64,000 bases of DNA from Pseudomonas sp. Choline-02u-1 (GTDB lineage Bacteria > Pseudomonadota > Gammaproteobacteria > Pseudomonadales > Pseudomonadaceae), in contig NZ_PJBC01000002.1 in NCBI RefSeq assembly GCF_002836515.1, positions 1 to 64,000 of the forward strand. Direction: 5' to 3'. The notes beneath the pieces were generated by a model that saw only the letters and a list, made by a program, of their open reading frames with translations, searched no databases and was not told where the DNA came from. The stretch's first letter is position 1; each line of letters opens with the position of its first letter. Positions 29,888-38,712 of this stretch are shown piece by piece. Position numbers and translations under genes: made by a program.

Positions 29888-32800
29888 GTAACAAAGTTAC
29901 GAAAACCGGGATTGTCATTGTTTCCTACAATGCCTCCGAGGCAGTCAGGATCACGTTGTCGAGCATGCGACGTGCCTATAACGAATCTGCCTACAAAGTA
30001 TTACTGGTCGATAACGCTTCGGAGTCTGGCGAGCGAGACAAGATTCGCGAAGCGATGACCCATCACATTGCTGAAGTAGGCCCCTCGTGGCGCTATGTCG
30101 AGCAAGATACCAATCTGGGCTTTTCCGGCGGGAACAACGTCGGTATTTCCGAGTTTCTTGCCGACGAAGAAATTACTCATATCTGTTTGCTCAACAGCGA
30201 CGTCATCGTCACGGATTTCTGGCTGGACAATCTGCTGGCAAGCGGTTCGGACCTTATCAGTGCGGTCACTAACAAGGCTGACGGCGAACAATGTGTTCCT
30301 GTCGACTATCAGTTGGAGTTTGCTGAGTGTCTGGATCATCGCACAGAGACTCTGCACGATAAGGTATATCAGCGCGTTTCCAATTTTGCCGAGCGCTGGA
30401 ATGCAGCCTGGAAAGGGAATCTGGTTGAAACGGACGTAACGTTCTTTTGCGTTCTGGTGTCCAAGGCCGCCTTTGAAAAAATCGGTCTGCTTGACGATAC
30501 GTTCTTCCCGGGCGGATTTGAAGATGACGATTATTGCCTGCGCGCACGGAACGCCGGCTACGAAATTCATTTGGCCCGAGATGTGTTTATCCACCACTGG
30601 GGATCGGCATCTTTCGGCCAGTTGCAATATGAGTATTTCAGCGAGAGAGCACAGCGCAACAAGGCATACCTCGAGCAGAAACACGGTATAACCTGGCGCC
30701 GCCGACCGGAGAAACCGATTGTCTCTTTTGCAATGGACGTCGAATTCGCGCTGTCGCATCAAGAGCTGCTTTCTCTGCAGGCTCCTTTTCTTGAGCTGTA
30801 TGTAGACAGTCTTGGCAAACAGATCAGCTACTTTGAGTCAGAATTCAGCAAACTCACCGAGGCGTTGGCCGCTCAGGGGCGTGTTGTGCCTGAGACGCTC
30901 CTGAAGGCCGTGTCTTCTGCACGTTCCTATGGGGATTTGATCTCGCTCTGGGATAAAGTCGTCGCACGTATACAGCGTGCATTGACGGGTGGGGGCGTCG
31001 ACGCCGACGAGGCTGCGGCACTCAAATCGGACCTGAGTACGATCACGAGCGGTGTCTACGAACGGGTTGATTGCAACTTCGCTATTCACACGTTCATCAC
31101 TTCCCCTGCCGAAGACGGTACCAGCGGTGTCGACATCCCGCCGCCTGCTACTTCTGCAGCATTTTCTGCGCGCCCGGAAACACGGCTGGCCAGATTGCTG
31201 TGGTTCGTACGCCGCAGTTTGGACTTTATACTGAAATTCGATGGCATCGTTTTCTTCGGAGGGTACTTCTACCCTGAGCGTCAAAGCGACGGTTATTTCC
31301 AGCGTATCCAGATTGTCGATCGTATGTTTGCCGATCGGTGGCGCGTCTATGTCGAAAGTGACGAGCTGAAAGGGCGCAACATCTGGTTTGATCGGCCTGA
31401 ACCGAATGTGCTGGTCCTGCGTATCAACGGGTCCAAGAAGCGCAGAATGCTGGTGCGCATGTTGGCCTTGATGGCTGTTTTACGTTGTCGGAAGATTTAT
31501 TTCCACAGCGTATTGCGCATGTACGACAACCGCTTTGGCCAACTTCTGCATCTGCCATTCATTCGCAAGGCTGTGGATATTCACGGTGTTGTGCCTGAAG
31601 AGTTCCGCATGCACAACGATTTCTTCAGTGCTGTTCTTTATGAGAAGGAAGAGCGACTTGCTGTGCAGAAGGCGGGTATCGTCATCGTTGTAACTGAAGC
31701 GATGAAGAACTATCTCCAGCAGAAGTTTCGCGGGGCGCTGAAAGCTCGTTCGGTTTCTTTCCCGATCTTCCCTCGCTTTACTCCGACACACGCGACCCGT
31801 CCGCTCATCGATGGCAAGCCGGTTGTGGTTTACGCGGGTGGCCTGCACAAGTGGCAGCAGGTTCCGAAGATGATTGATGCAATCATCCGCACTGCCGACC
31901 AATGCAATCATCGGTTTTACTGTCCAGAACCTCAGATCGTCAAAGACATGCTGCCGGCAGAGCTGCTGGGGTCTGTGATCGTGGAGGGCAAAACCCATGC
32001 TGAACTGATGACGCTTTATCCGCAATGTCACTACGGTTTTATTCTTCGGGAAGACATCATCGTCAACCGCGCGGCCTGCCCGACCAAGCTTGTGGAATAC
32101 CTTGCAATGGGTATCGTGCCGATCGTCGACTGCGAAGATATCGGCGATTTCAAGGCGCTCGGTATGCGCTACATCACCCTGGAATACTTCCTTGCCGGAA
32201 ACTTGCCTGATGAAGCACAGCGTGTGGCGTTGGCAGAAGCCAACCTATCTGTTTACGATCGATTGAAGGAAGTGCGCCAGACCGGTGCTGATGAAATCTT
32301 TAGCTATTTCACTCCACCGGTCAGTAACACGCGCAAGTTGAATATTGGAACGTTGAATGTGCGCCAGTTCGTTGCCGACATTGCGCGCCGCGTGCTGCCA
32401 GCAGGCACCCTTCGGGGGCGTGCCGCACGCAAGGGGTGGCGCGTTTTGCGTCCAATGCTGGGAAAGTCCCAACCGCTGGTCCAGACAGTAGACGTTAATC
32501 GTGCGTACGACGTTGCGCATGAGACGCTGCCAACCTGCGACGTCCTGGTTCAAGTTGATAACTTTGAGGCTGGCGGACTGGAAAATGTTGTACTTGATTT
32601 GAACGAGACAATGATCAAGGCCGGACTGCGTGTTGTACTGCTCGTTCAGGGCACACAGGGCGCTGCGGTCCAGCGGGCTCGTGATATGGGGCAGGTGGTG
32701 GTGTGTTGTCCTTACTCAGCGCAATCCCACAGTGAGTTGATCGATCAGCTGCAACCCAAACTTGTTTTGGCTCATTACTCTTTTAGCGGTACGGATGTCT

Positions 32801-33702
32801 ATCGCGAAAAAGGCATCGGTTTTGTGCAGGTCATCCACAATATCTACATGTGGTTCAACGATCAGCAGCGTCAGGAGTTCGCTTCGGTAGCGCAGAAGAC
32901 CCGTGCCTTTGTGGCGGTATCGCAGCAAGTGAAGGACTACAGCGTTTCGCGTCTGGGCGTGCCCGCACAGAGCTGCGTGGTCATTCCTAACGGCATTGAC
33001 TTCAAGCCATTCGAAGAACTCAATCGGGACGCCGCCCGTGCTCGCTTGCGTGCACAGTATGGTATTACTGACGATGAATTTGCATTCATCGACGTTGGGT
33101 CGATCAACCACCAGAAAAATCATCTGGGTGCGATCAAGGCCTTCGAGATCGCGACACATTCGAGTGACAAGCTCCGCCTGCTCATCTTGGGGCCGGTTTA
33201 CGAACCACAGTTGCTCGCCGAGATGGTCGCTTATATCGAGGCGCATGGTTTGCACAATCGCGTGACATATGTCGGTACGACGGACAATATTCCTGAGTAC
33301 TTGGCCATGGCTGATGCTTTTGTCTCTGCAACCTTTTTCGAAGGGGGGCCACTGACTTTGCTTGAGGCGATCAAGGCGGATATCCCGGTTGCCATGTCCA
33401 GCGTTGGCTGTGCGTCGCACTTTGCAGAGCATGCTGGTATTGAGCTTGTCGATCCTGTTTATGACATGACGCGATTCACCGGAAGCGTTACCGAGATGCG
33501 TTCCAGCGCGCAGTTTGAACAGCGTCTGGCCGATGCCATGTTGCGCGTGTTGAACAATGGTGCTCGTCCGCAACTGTCGGGAGCAGAGCTTGGCGCACTC
33601 GACAAAGAGCGCACCTATCAAAGTTATGTGAACCTGGTCCAGCGACTGATCGGTGATCAAACGCTCCAAGTGACTGAATCTCTCGCGGTGAAGCTCGGTT
33701 AA
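29884..33702 (+). CDS. Three-domain glycosyltransferase (GT2-GT4-GT4)
   Basis: A 1272-residue polymerase-like glycosyltransferase. Domain 1 (about 1-270) is GT2: IVIVSYNAS at the start, NSD motif with D106, and a FEDDDY motif near 212-217 holding a likely catalytic acid. Residues about 270-450 are a linker. Domain 2 (about 455-790) is a divergent GT4: VDIHGVVPEEF near 563, VVYAGGLHKWQQV near 647, and CPTKLVEYLAMG near 732. Domain 3 (about 885-1240) is GT4: FEAGGLENV, PNGIDFKPF near 1035, and EGGPLTLLEA near 1153. No membrane helix. ATGA overlap with the preceding gene. Fused GT domains are typical of ABC-dependent O-antigen synthesis, where one protein adds alternating linkages. Confidence 0.85.
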   Translation: MSNKVTKTGIVIVSYNASEAVRITLSSMRRAYNESAYKVLLVDNASESGERDKIREAMTHHIAEVGPSWRYVEQDTNLGFSGGNNVGISEFLADEEITHICLLNSDVIVTDFWLDNLLASGSDLISAVTNKADGEQCVPVDYQLEFAECLDHRTETLHDKVYQRVSNFAERWNAAWKGNLVETDVTFFCVLVSKAAFEKIGLLDDTFFPGGFEDDDYCLRARNAGYEIHLARDVFIHHWGSASFGQLQYEYFSERAQRNKAYLEQKHGITWRRRPEKPIVSFAMDVEFALSHQELLSLQAPFLELYVDSLGKQISYFESEFSKLTEALAAQGRVVPETLLKAVSSARSYGDLISLWDKVVARIQRALTGGGVDADEAAALKSDLSTITSGVYERVDCNFAIHTFITSPAEDGTSGVDIPPPATSAAFSARPETRLARLLWFVRRSLDFILKFDGIVFFGGYFYPERQSDGYFQRIQIVDRMFADRWRVYVESDELKGRNIWFDRPEPNVLVLRINGSKKRRMLVRMLALMAVLRCRKIYFHSVLRMYDNRFGQLLHLPFIRKAVDIHGVVPEEFRMHNDFFSAVLYEKEERLAVQKAGIVIVVTEAMKNYLQQKFRGALKARSVSFPIFPRFTPTHATRPLIDGKPVVVYAGGLHKWQQVPKMIDAIIRTADQCNHRFYCPEPQIVKDMLPAELLGSVIVEGKTHAELMTLYPQCHYGFILREDIIVNRAACPTKLVEYLAMGIVPIVDCEDIGDFKALGMRYITLEYFLAGNLPDEAQRVALAEANLSVYDRLKEVRQTGADEIFSYFTPPVSNTRKLNIGTLNVRQFVADIARRVLPAGTLRGRAARKGWRVLRPMLGKSQPLVQTVDVNRAYDVAHETLPTCDVLVQVDNFEAGGLENVVLDLNETMIKAGLRVVLLVQGTQGAAVQRARDMGQVVVCCPYSAQSHSELIDQLQPKLVLAHYSFSGTDVYREKGIGFVQVIHNIYMWFNDQQRQEFASVAQKTRAFVAVSQQVKDYSVSRLGVPAQSCVVIPNGIDFKPFEELNRDAARARLRAQYGITDDEFAFIDVGSINHQKNHLGAIKAFEIATHSSDKLRLLILGPVYEPQLLAEMVAYIEAHGLHNRVTYVGTTDNIPEYLAMADAFVSATFFEGGPLTLLEAIKADIPVAMSSVGCASHFAEHAGIELVDPVYDMTRFTGSVTEMRSSAQFEQRLADAMLRVLNNGARPQLSGAELGALDKERTYQSYVNLVQRLIGDQTLQVTESLAVKLG

Positions 33703-34959
33703 ATGGCCAATCGTTCCCGAATTTCAGTGCACTCACTGGCTCGCCGTTGTTTCTGGTTGTTGCCGGCTACCCTGCGTAACCGGCTGCATGGTGTCCGGCA
33801 TGCGATTGTTCGCTGGCTGCGCAGCCGTAGCGTTCGCACGTCGATCCGAGCCGGAGATCTGACGGGCGCCGAGTTTCAGAGCCAGGTGCTGAGCGCGGCC
33901 AGTGATCGTCTTATCATCATTTTCGAAGCGAATGTCGATTGGGGGATAACGCTGTTTCAGCGTCCTCATCACATGGCAATGGCACTGGGACGTCTCAACT
34001 GTCTGGTGGTTTTTCGGACCATGGGTGATGACGTCCTCGGTTTCAGGCAAGTGGCCGAGAATGTATGGATCGCCAATGATGCGGGCGTGAATGCCATTCC
34101 CGATGCGGTGCGCTGCTTTTACAGCACATCGCTTTTGGCCACGCGTGAGGCGATGGCGGCTGCGCGTACTCGGGGCCGGGTGGTCTACGAGTATATCGAC
34201 CATATAGACGCCTCGATTTCCGGTGGCAAGGGCGCTATCCGTCGACTGCTTGACCTGAAAGCTGCAGCATTTGAAGGGGAGGCCGATGTCATCGTGTCCT
34301 CGGCTACGGCACTCCACAAGGAGGCGCTGGCGGAGTGCGGGGACAAACGTTGTGTGTGCGTCCCCAACGGCGTAGATGTGGCGCATTATCGTGCTGCACG
34401 ACAAGACGTCTCTGTCCCCCCGGCACTCACCCAATTCAGAGGCCGTTACAAGCACATCGTCGGCTACTTCGGTGCCATTGCCCCTTGGCTCTGGTATGAA
34501 GTAGTGGAGCAGGTGTGCGCGGACATGCCGGATGTGGGGTTCGTGTTTATCGGACCAGACTACAGCGGTTGCGTCCCGTTGTTACCGCAGCGCGCGAATG
34601 TGCTTTATCTTGGCCCGGTCAACTATGCCCAGCTACCTGCGTCTGCCCGCTTGTTTGACGCCTGCTTCATTCCGTTCAAGCCTGGCGATGTCGCGCGCTC
34701 TACATCTCCTCTGAAGCTTTATGAGTACTTTGCGCTTGAGAAGCCGGTTGTCGTGACTGCCGATATGAACGAGTGCACGGTTTATCCAGAGGTTTTCTCC
34801 GGTGGCGACGCCGCCGGGCTCACCGTGGCGATCCGCCAAGCCCTTAACGTCTGCAACGATCAGGCATATCGTGAGCGGCTACGTACCTTGGCTGATCAGA
34901 ACAGTTGGGACGTCAGAGCGGCTGTCTATGCAGACAAGCTCCAAAGTCTCGAAAGCTAA
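33703..34959 (+). CDS. Family 4-type glycosyltransferase
   Basis: 418 residues, GT-B fold. The N-terminal half has the QRPHHMAMAL motif after VDWGITLF, and the C-terminal half has PNGVDVAHY, GYFGAIAPW and SPLKLYEYFALEKPVVVT, the nucleotide-sugar binding region. A basic N-terminus (residues 1-45, many R) probably attaches the enzyme to the membrane. It starts directly after the stop of the three-domain glycosyltransferase. It shares the W-x(4-5)-QRPH and P-(L/I)-K-x-YEY motifs with the gene at 36084, so the two are probably related paralogues. Donor and acceptor cannot be read. Confidence 0.85.
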   Translation: MANRSRISVHSLARRCFWLLPATLRNRLHGVRHAIVRWLRSRSVRTSIRAGDLTGAEFQSQVLSAASDRLIIIFEANVDWGITLFQRPHHMAMALGRLNCLVVFRTMGDDVLGFRQVAENVWIANDAGVNAIPDAVRCFYSTSLLATREAMAAARTRGRVVYEYIDHIDASISGGKGAIRRLLDLKAAAFEGEADVIVSSATALHKEALAECGDKRCVCVPNGVDVAHYRAARQDVSVPPALTQFRGRYKHIVGYFGAIAPWLWYEVVEQVCADMPDVGFVFIGPDYSGCVPLLPQRANVLYLGPVNYAQLPASARLFDACFIPFKPGDVARSTSPLKLYEYFALEKPVVVTADMNECTVYPEVFSGGDAAGLTVAIRQALNVCNDQAYRERLRTLADQNSWDVRAAVYADKLQSLES

Positions 34960-34983
34960 TAACTGATTTGTGGGAATACTCTT

Positions 34984-36084
34984 GTGAAACGAAAAATACT
35001 TTGCGTTGTTGGGACCCGTCCGGAAGCGATCAAAATGGCCCCGGTCATTCTGGCGTTGAAAAACGAGCCTTGGGCCGATGTGCGGGTTCTCGCTACCGCC
35101 CAGCATCGCCATATGCTTGATCAGGTCATGAGCTTTTTCGGTATAGAGCAAGATATCGACCTGAACATCATGCGTCCAAACCAGGCCCTGACCACGTTGA
35201 CTGCTCGTCTCCTGCTGGAAATGGACGACGTGCTGAGCGCAGAGAAGCCGGAAATCGTGCTGGTTCAAGGCGATACAACGACTGTAATGACCGTTGCTCT
35301 GGCCTGTTTCTACCACAGAATCCCTATTGGTCACGTAGAGGCCGGGCTCCGCACCTGGGATATGCAGAACCCGTTCCCGGAAGAAGCCAACCGCGTCATC
35401 GCCGGCAAGCTGGCTCGCTGGCACTTTGCGCCTACTGAAGGCTCGCGCCAGAACCTGCTGCGTGAAGGTGTTCCCGACGCTGATATCATCGTCACTGGCA
35501 ACACTGTGATCGATGCACTATTGATGACAGCTGCAAAGGACTTGGATCTGGGCATCGAACTTGATCCGGGCAAGCGACTGGTGCTCGTGACCTCGCACCG
35601 CCGTGAAAACTTCGGTGAACCGTTTCTCAACATCTGCCGCGCATTGCGCACCTTGGCTGAGAATAACCCGGATGTGCAGTTCCTTTACCCGGTGCATCCA
35701 AACCCTAACGTAAAGGACGTTGCCCACGAGTTGCTTGGCCCGGTAGCTAATTTCGTGCTGTGCGACCCCTTGGATTATGCGCCGTTCGTAGCAGCTATGA
35801 AGCGTGCCTATCTGATTCTTACTGACTCGGGCGGTGTTCAGGAGGAAGCGCCTGCCTTGGGCAAGCCGGTTCTCGTCTTGCGCGAAGAAACTGAACGTCC
35901 AGAGGCTGTGGAGCACGGGGTTGTAAAACTGGTCGGTTCCAACTACGACGCAATTGTCAATGAAGCTCAACGCTTGTTGGACGACGAAGCTGCCTATCGC
36001 GAGATGGCCCGTGGTGTTTCTCCTTATGGAGATGGGCACGGTGCAGAGCGCATCGTCAATTCGTTGCGAGAGTACTTCAGCTGA
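34984..36084 (+). CDS. wecB: UDP-N-acetylglucosamine 2-epimerase (non-hydrolysing)
   Basis: Interconverts UDP-GlcNAc and UDP-ManNAc in the cytoplasm. The 366-residue protein has GTRPEAIKMAPV near the start, QGDTTTVMT, the EAGLRTWDM motif with the catalytic glutamate, PFPEEANR, TSHRREN and TDSGGVQEEAPALGKP. The start is GTG at 34984. No UDP-ManNAc dehydrogenase (wecC) is nearby, so ManNAc itself, or a derivative made by enzymes elsewhere, is the likely building block. Overlaps the next gene by one base (TGATG). Confidence 0.94.
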   Translation: MKRKILCVVGTRPEAIKMAPVILALKNEPWADVRVLATAQHRHMLDQVMSFFGIEQDIDLNIMRPNQALTTLTARLLLEMDDVLSAEKPEIVLVQGDTTTVMTVALACFYHRIPIGHVEAGLRTWDMQNPFPEEANRVIAGKLARWHFAPTEGSRQNLLREGVPDADIIVTGNTVIDALLMTAAKDLDLGIELDPGKRLVLVTSHRRENFGEPFLNICRALRTLAENNPDVQFLYPVHPNPNVKDVAHELLGPVANFVLCDPLDYAPFVAAMKRAYLILTDSGGVQEEAPALGKPVLVLREETERPEAVEHGVVKLVGSNYDAIVNEAQRLLDDEAAYREMARGVSPYGDGHGAERIVNSLREYFS

Positions 36085-37184
36085 TGTGTTTGATTTATTT
36101 GTCGCCTGTTCCTTGGGCAAGTTTTTCTCAGCGGCCTCACAAGTTTGTTGAGTGGTTTCACCGGCGCACCGGGCGACAAGTAATCTGGATAGAGCCGTAT
36201 CCCACGCGTTTTCCAAAATTGAGTGATCTGAGAAGAGGCAAAGGGGCGGGACAAGGCGCGAATCAATCGACACCTCAATGGCTGCGACTGTTAACTCCCC
36301 GTGCCCTCCCCATTGAGCCTTTACCCGGTTCAGGATGGCTGAATGGTCGTTTCTGGTCGACCTTGATCAGTGATCTGAAATCTCAACTCGGCAATGAAGA
36401 GCCACTGATTGTTGTCGGGAAGCCCTCCGTTTTAGCATTGAAGCTGTTAGATTTTTTCAGTCCGGAACACTCAATCTACGATGCGATGGATGATTTCCCC
36501 GCGTTTTATTCCGGTTTGTCCCGCCAGGCGATGTCTCGGCGAGAAGTCCGTATAGTACAAGCCGTCGAGAGCGTATGGGTTTCAAGCACGGCTCTGAAGA
36601 TTCGTTGGGAGCGGCAAAAAGCGCGTATCTGCTTTGTTCCCAATGCTCTTGACGAGGCTCTATTGCCTGTAGCACGTCAAGTTAAAACCGAACACAGACG
36701 CAAGGTTTTGGGCTACGTAGGGACTATCGGCGCGTGGTTCGACTGGGATTGGATTCTAGCGCTTGCAAAACTACGTTCCGGCGATGTTGTGCGCTTGATC
36801 GGGCCGATATTTTCTCCTGCACCCTTTGAATTGCCTTCAAATGTCGAGTTGTTGCCTCCTTGTTCTCATGCCGAAGCGTTGCTAGCAATGTGTAAGTTTG
36901 ACGTAGGCCTCATTCCGTTCAAACGAAGTGAGCTGACAGTTTCTGTTGATCCTATCAAATACTACGAATATCGAGCGTTAGGGTTGCCAGTAGTATCGAC
37001 TGATTTTGGAGAGATGGGATTTCGCGAGGGCGCTACTGGGACTTACATTAGTCGGTCGGTGATGGATATAGATCGCTTGCTTGTTGTTGCTACGGATTTT
37101 CAGGATGCTAGCGATAGTCGTCTCGATTTTATTGCCGAGAATACGTGGTCGGCGAGGTTTGATAGCGCGGGCATTCCGCTGTAG
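36084..37184 (+). CDS. Family 4-type glycosyltransferase
   Basis: 366 residues, GT-B fold. N-terminal QRPHKFVEWFHRRTGR after PVPWASFS, central YDAMDDFPAFYSG, then PNALDEALL, GYVGTIGAWFDWDW and PIKYYEYRALGLPVVST. The motif set is that of glycosyltransferases resembling the gene at 33703. Last plus-strand gene of this block; a hairpin follows before the convergent acyltransferase. The gene and the region after it are more AT-rich than the cluster's left part. Specificity unknown. Confidence 0.83.
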   Translation: MCLIYLSPVPWASFSQRPHKFVEWFHRRTGRQVIWIEPYPTRFPKLSDLRRGKGAGQGANQSTPQWLRLLTPRALPIEPLPGSGWLNGRFWSTLISDLKSQLGNEEPLIVVGKPSVLALKLLDFFSPEHSIYDAMDDFPAFYSGLSRQAMSRREVRIVQAVESVWVSSTALKIRWERQKARICFVPNALDEALLPVARQVKTEHRRKVLGYVGTIGAWFDWDWILALAKLRSGDVVRLIGPIFSPAPFELPSNVELLPPCSHAEALLAMCKFDVGLIPFKRSELTVSVDPIKYYEYRALGLPVVSTDFGEMGFREGATGTYISRSVMDIDRLLVVATDFQDASDSRLDFIAENTWSARFDSAGIPL

Positions 37185-37229
37185 ATGGTTCGGTCAGGGC
37201 ATTTTCTGATTCCCCGTAAAATAACATCG

Positions 37230-37266
37230 CCTCAAGAATACACCGCTGTGCCGGCTATTCTTGAGG
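37230..37266. terminator. Hairpin between convergent genes
   Basis: An 11-bp perfect stem (CCTCAAGAATA at 37230-37240 with TATTCTTGAGG at 37256-37266, 15-base loop) lies between the glycosyltransferase at 36084 and the convergent acyltransferase remnant. There is no clean T run on the plus side; on the minus strand the stem is followed by an AT-rich stretch ending in TTATTTT. It probably serves as a terminator for one or both directions. Confidence 0.5.
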
Positions 37267-37345
37267 ACAATGTACAGTAGTATCACCAAATAAGGTTTAC
37301 AAAGGTTACTAATGTGCTTTGACTTTAATGTCTTGGGCTCGTGAC

Positions 37346-38476
37346 CTATATGTCCCTTTGCTGTGCTTGCAGTTTTTTTGTATTGGCTGGCATGCTTCTA
37401 AACTTTCCAAGCGCTCGAAGAACCACTTTCTGTGCTGGTTTTTCGATCAGTCCGTGGGCAATGGCAGCGGCCAGTAGGGAAGCTGCGTAGTAAGCGGCAA
37501 AAGCACTAGCGGAACTCAAGCCGGCCGTCAGGAAGGGATACATATCAAACAGTCGGATCACGACCTGATGAACCATGTACAGAGCAAAGCTGATTTCTCC
37601 CAGGTAAACCAGAGGTCGGGCCTGTAGCGCCTTGGAGATGAGTCCGCGTTGCTGCGCCAATATTACGATTAGAAATGCGAATGCCAAGGCTCCGCCGCAG
37701 TTGATAAACCAAATGGTCACTGGGGTATTGAGCTTTGCGGGTAGGTTAGAGAATAAGTGTAGATTTGGCGACCACATGGCAAAGGCTGCAATAACTATCG
37801 CGATTAATTCGACTCCGCTATAGCCAGCACTTGGAGTGTCGGTCGCTTTAAATATTTTCAAATAGATCTGGTAGGCGGCGATGCCAAGCATAAATTCGCT
37901 CAACCTAGTCAATGGAGATATATAAGTGGACCATGTCATTAAGGCCGCATCGCTATCTTTGAAAGCAAAAAGCATCAGTCCTGTGATGGCGATGGTGGTT
38001 GCAAGCTTTATTTTCCAAGTATTTTTAATGTTTAATATTAGAAGCGGAAAAATCGCATAGAAAAATATCTCATTGGAAAGACTCCATGAAACGCCGTTCA
38101 GTGAGAAATAGGTATCTTGGTTAGGGATCCAAGACTGTAGCAGGGTAAAGTTAAGGAAGCTATCTTGAAGCGGTATGTTGTAGTTGTAGTGTTTCATTAT
38201 CAAAATCACGGCAACGGCAGTGATCAAGTGCAACGGCCAGATTCTCGCGAAACGACTGGCGTAAAACATTCCCAGTTAACGCCCCGACGTGATGGTCTTG
38301 TGAGTATGGGCCAGAATAAAGCCCGAGAGCACATAGAACATCGATACAGCTTGAGTAAGCGAAAAATCATCGACGAACGTGAAGCCGCCGAAGCTATGCT
38401 TTGAATGGAATATTACGACGAGTGCGGCAGCGAAGAACCGCAATGATGTCAGTGAATCAATTTGTCTTGCGCGCAT
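37346..38476 (-). pseudogene. Acyltransferase-3 family gene split by an in-frame stop
   Basis: Integral-membrane acyltransferase that would O-acetylate or otherwise acylate a glycan. The reading frame runs 377 codons, a normal length for the family, with N-terminal LTSLRFFAAALVVIFHSKHS (the catalytic-histidine region) and about ten membrane helices. A TAA codon at 38276-38278 interrupts it after residue 66 (THKTITSGR-stop-LGMFYASRFARIWPLH). The frame is the same on both sides, so one base change (for example from CAA or GAA) explains it; there is no frameshift. The ATG at 38269, three codons after the stop, could restart translation but would lack the first helices and the histidine. Only minus-strand gene in the cluster. 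A sequencing error is possible. Confidence 0.85.
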
Positions 38477-38712
38477 TTTTTCATCCTTTTGCCAGCAGCA
38501 AAGGATGCCATGGCATTGATATGACTACAATGGCCTAACGCGAGCAGCTCAGGAGGCTGACATTGCGCGGGCACCGAGCCGGGTTGCTGGAGCCCACGAA
38601 ATCAGGCACCGAAGCAATCTGTTGAGTGTTAAGCTACGCTTCGTGGAACGATTCAGCCGCTTTCTACACGAAGCAACCTATGAACGCGGCCAAGCCTCGT
38701 CGGTAGAGACTT

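Noticed and set aside
37346..38476. Frameshift as the cause of the split acyltransferase
   Set aside because: Both halves are in the same frame, separated only by a TAA codon, so a point change is sufficient.
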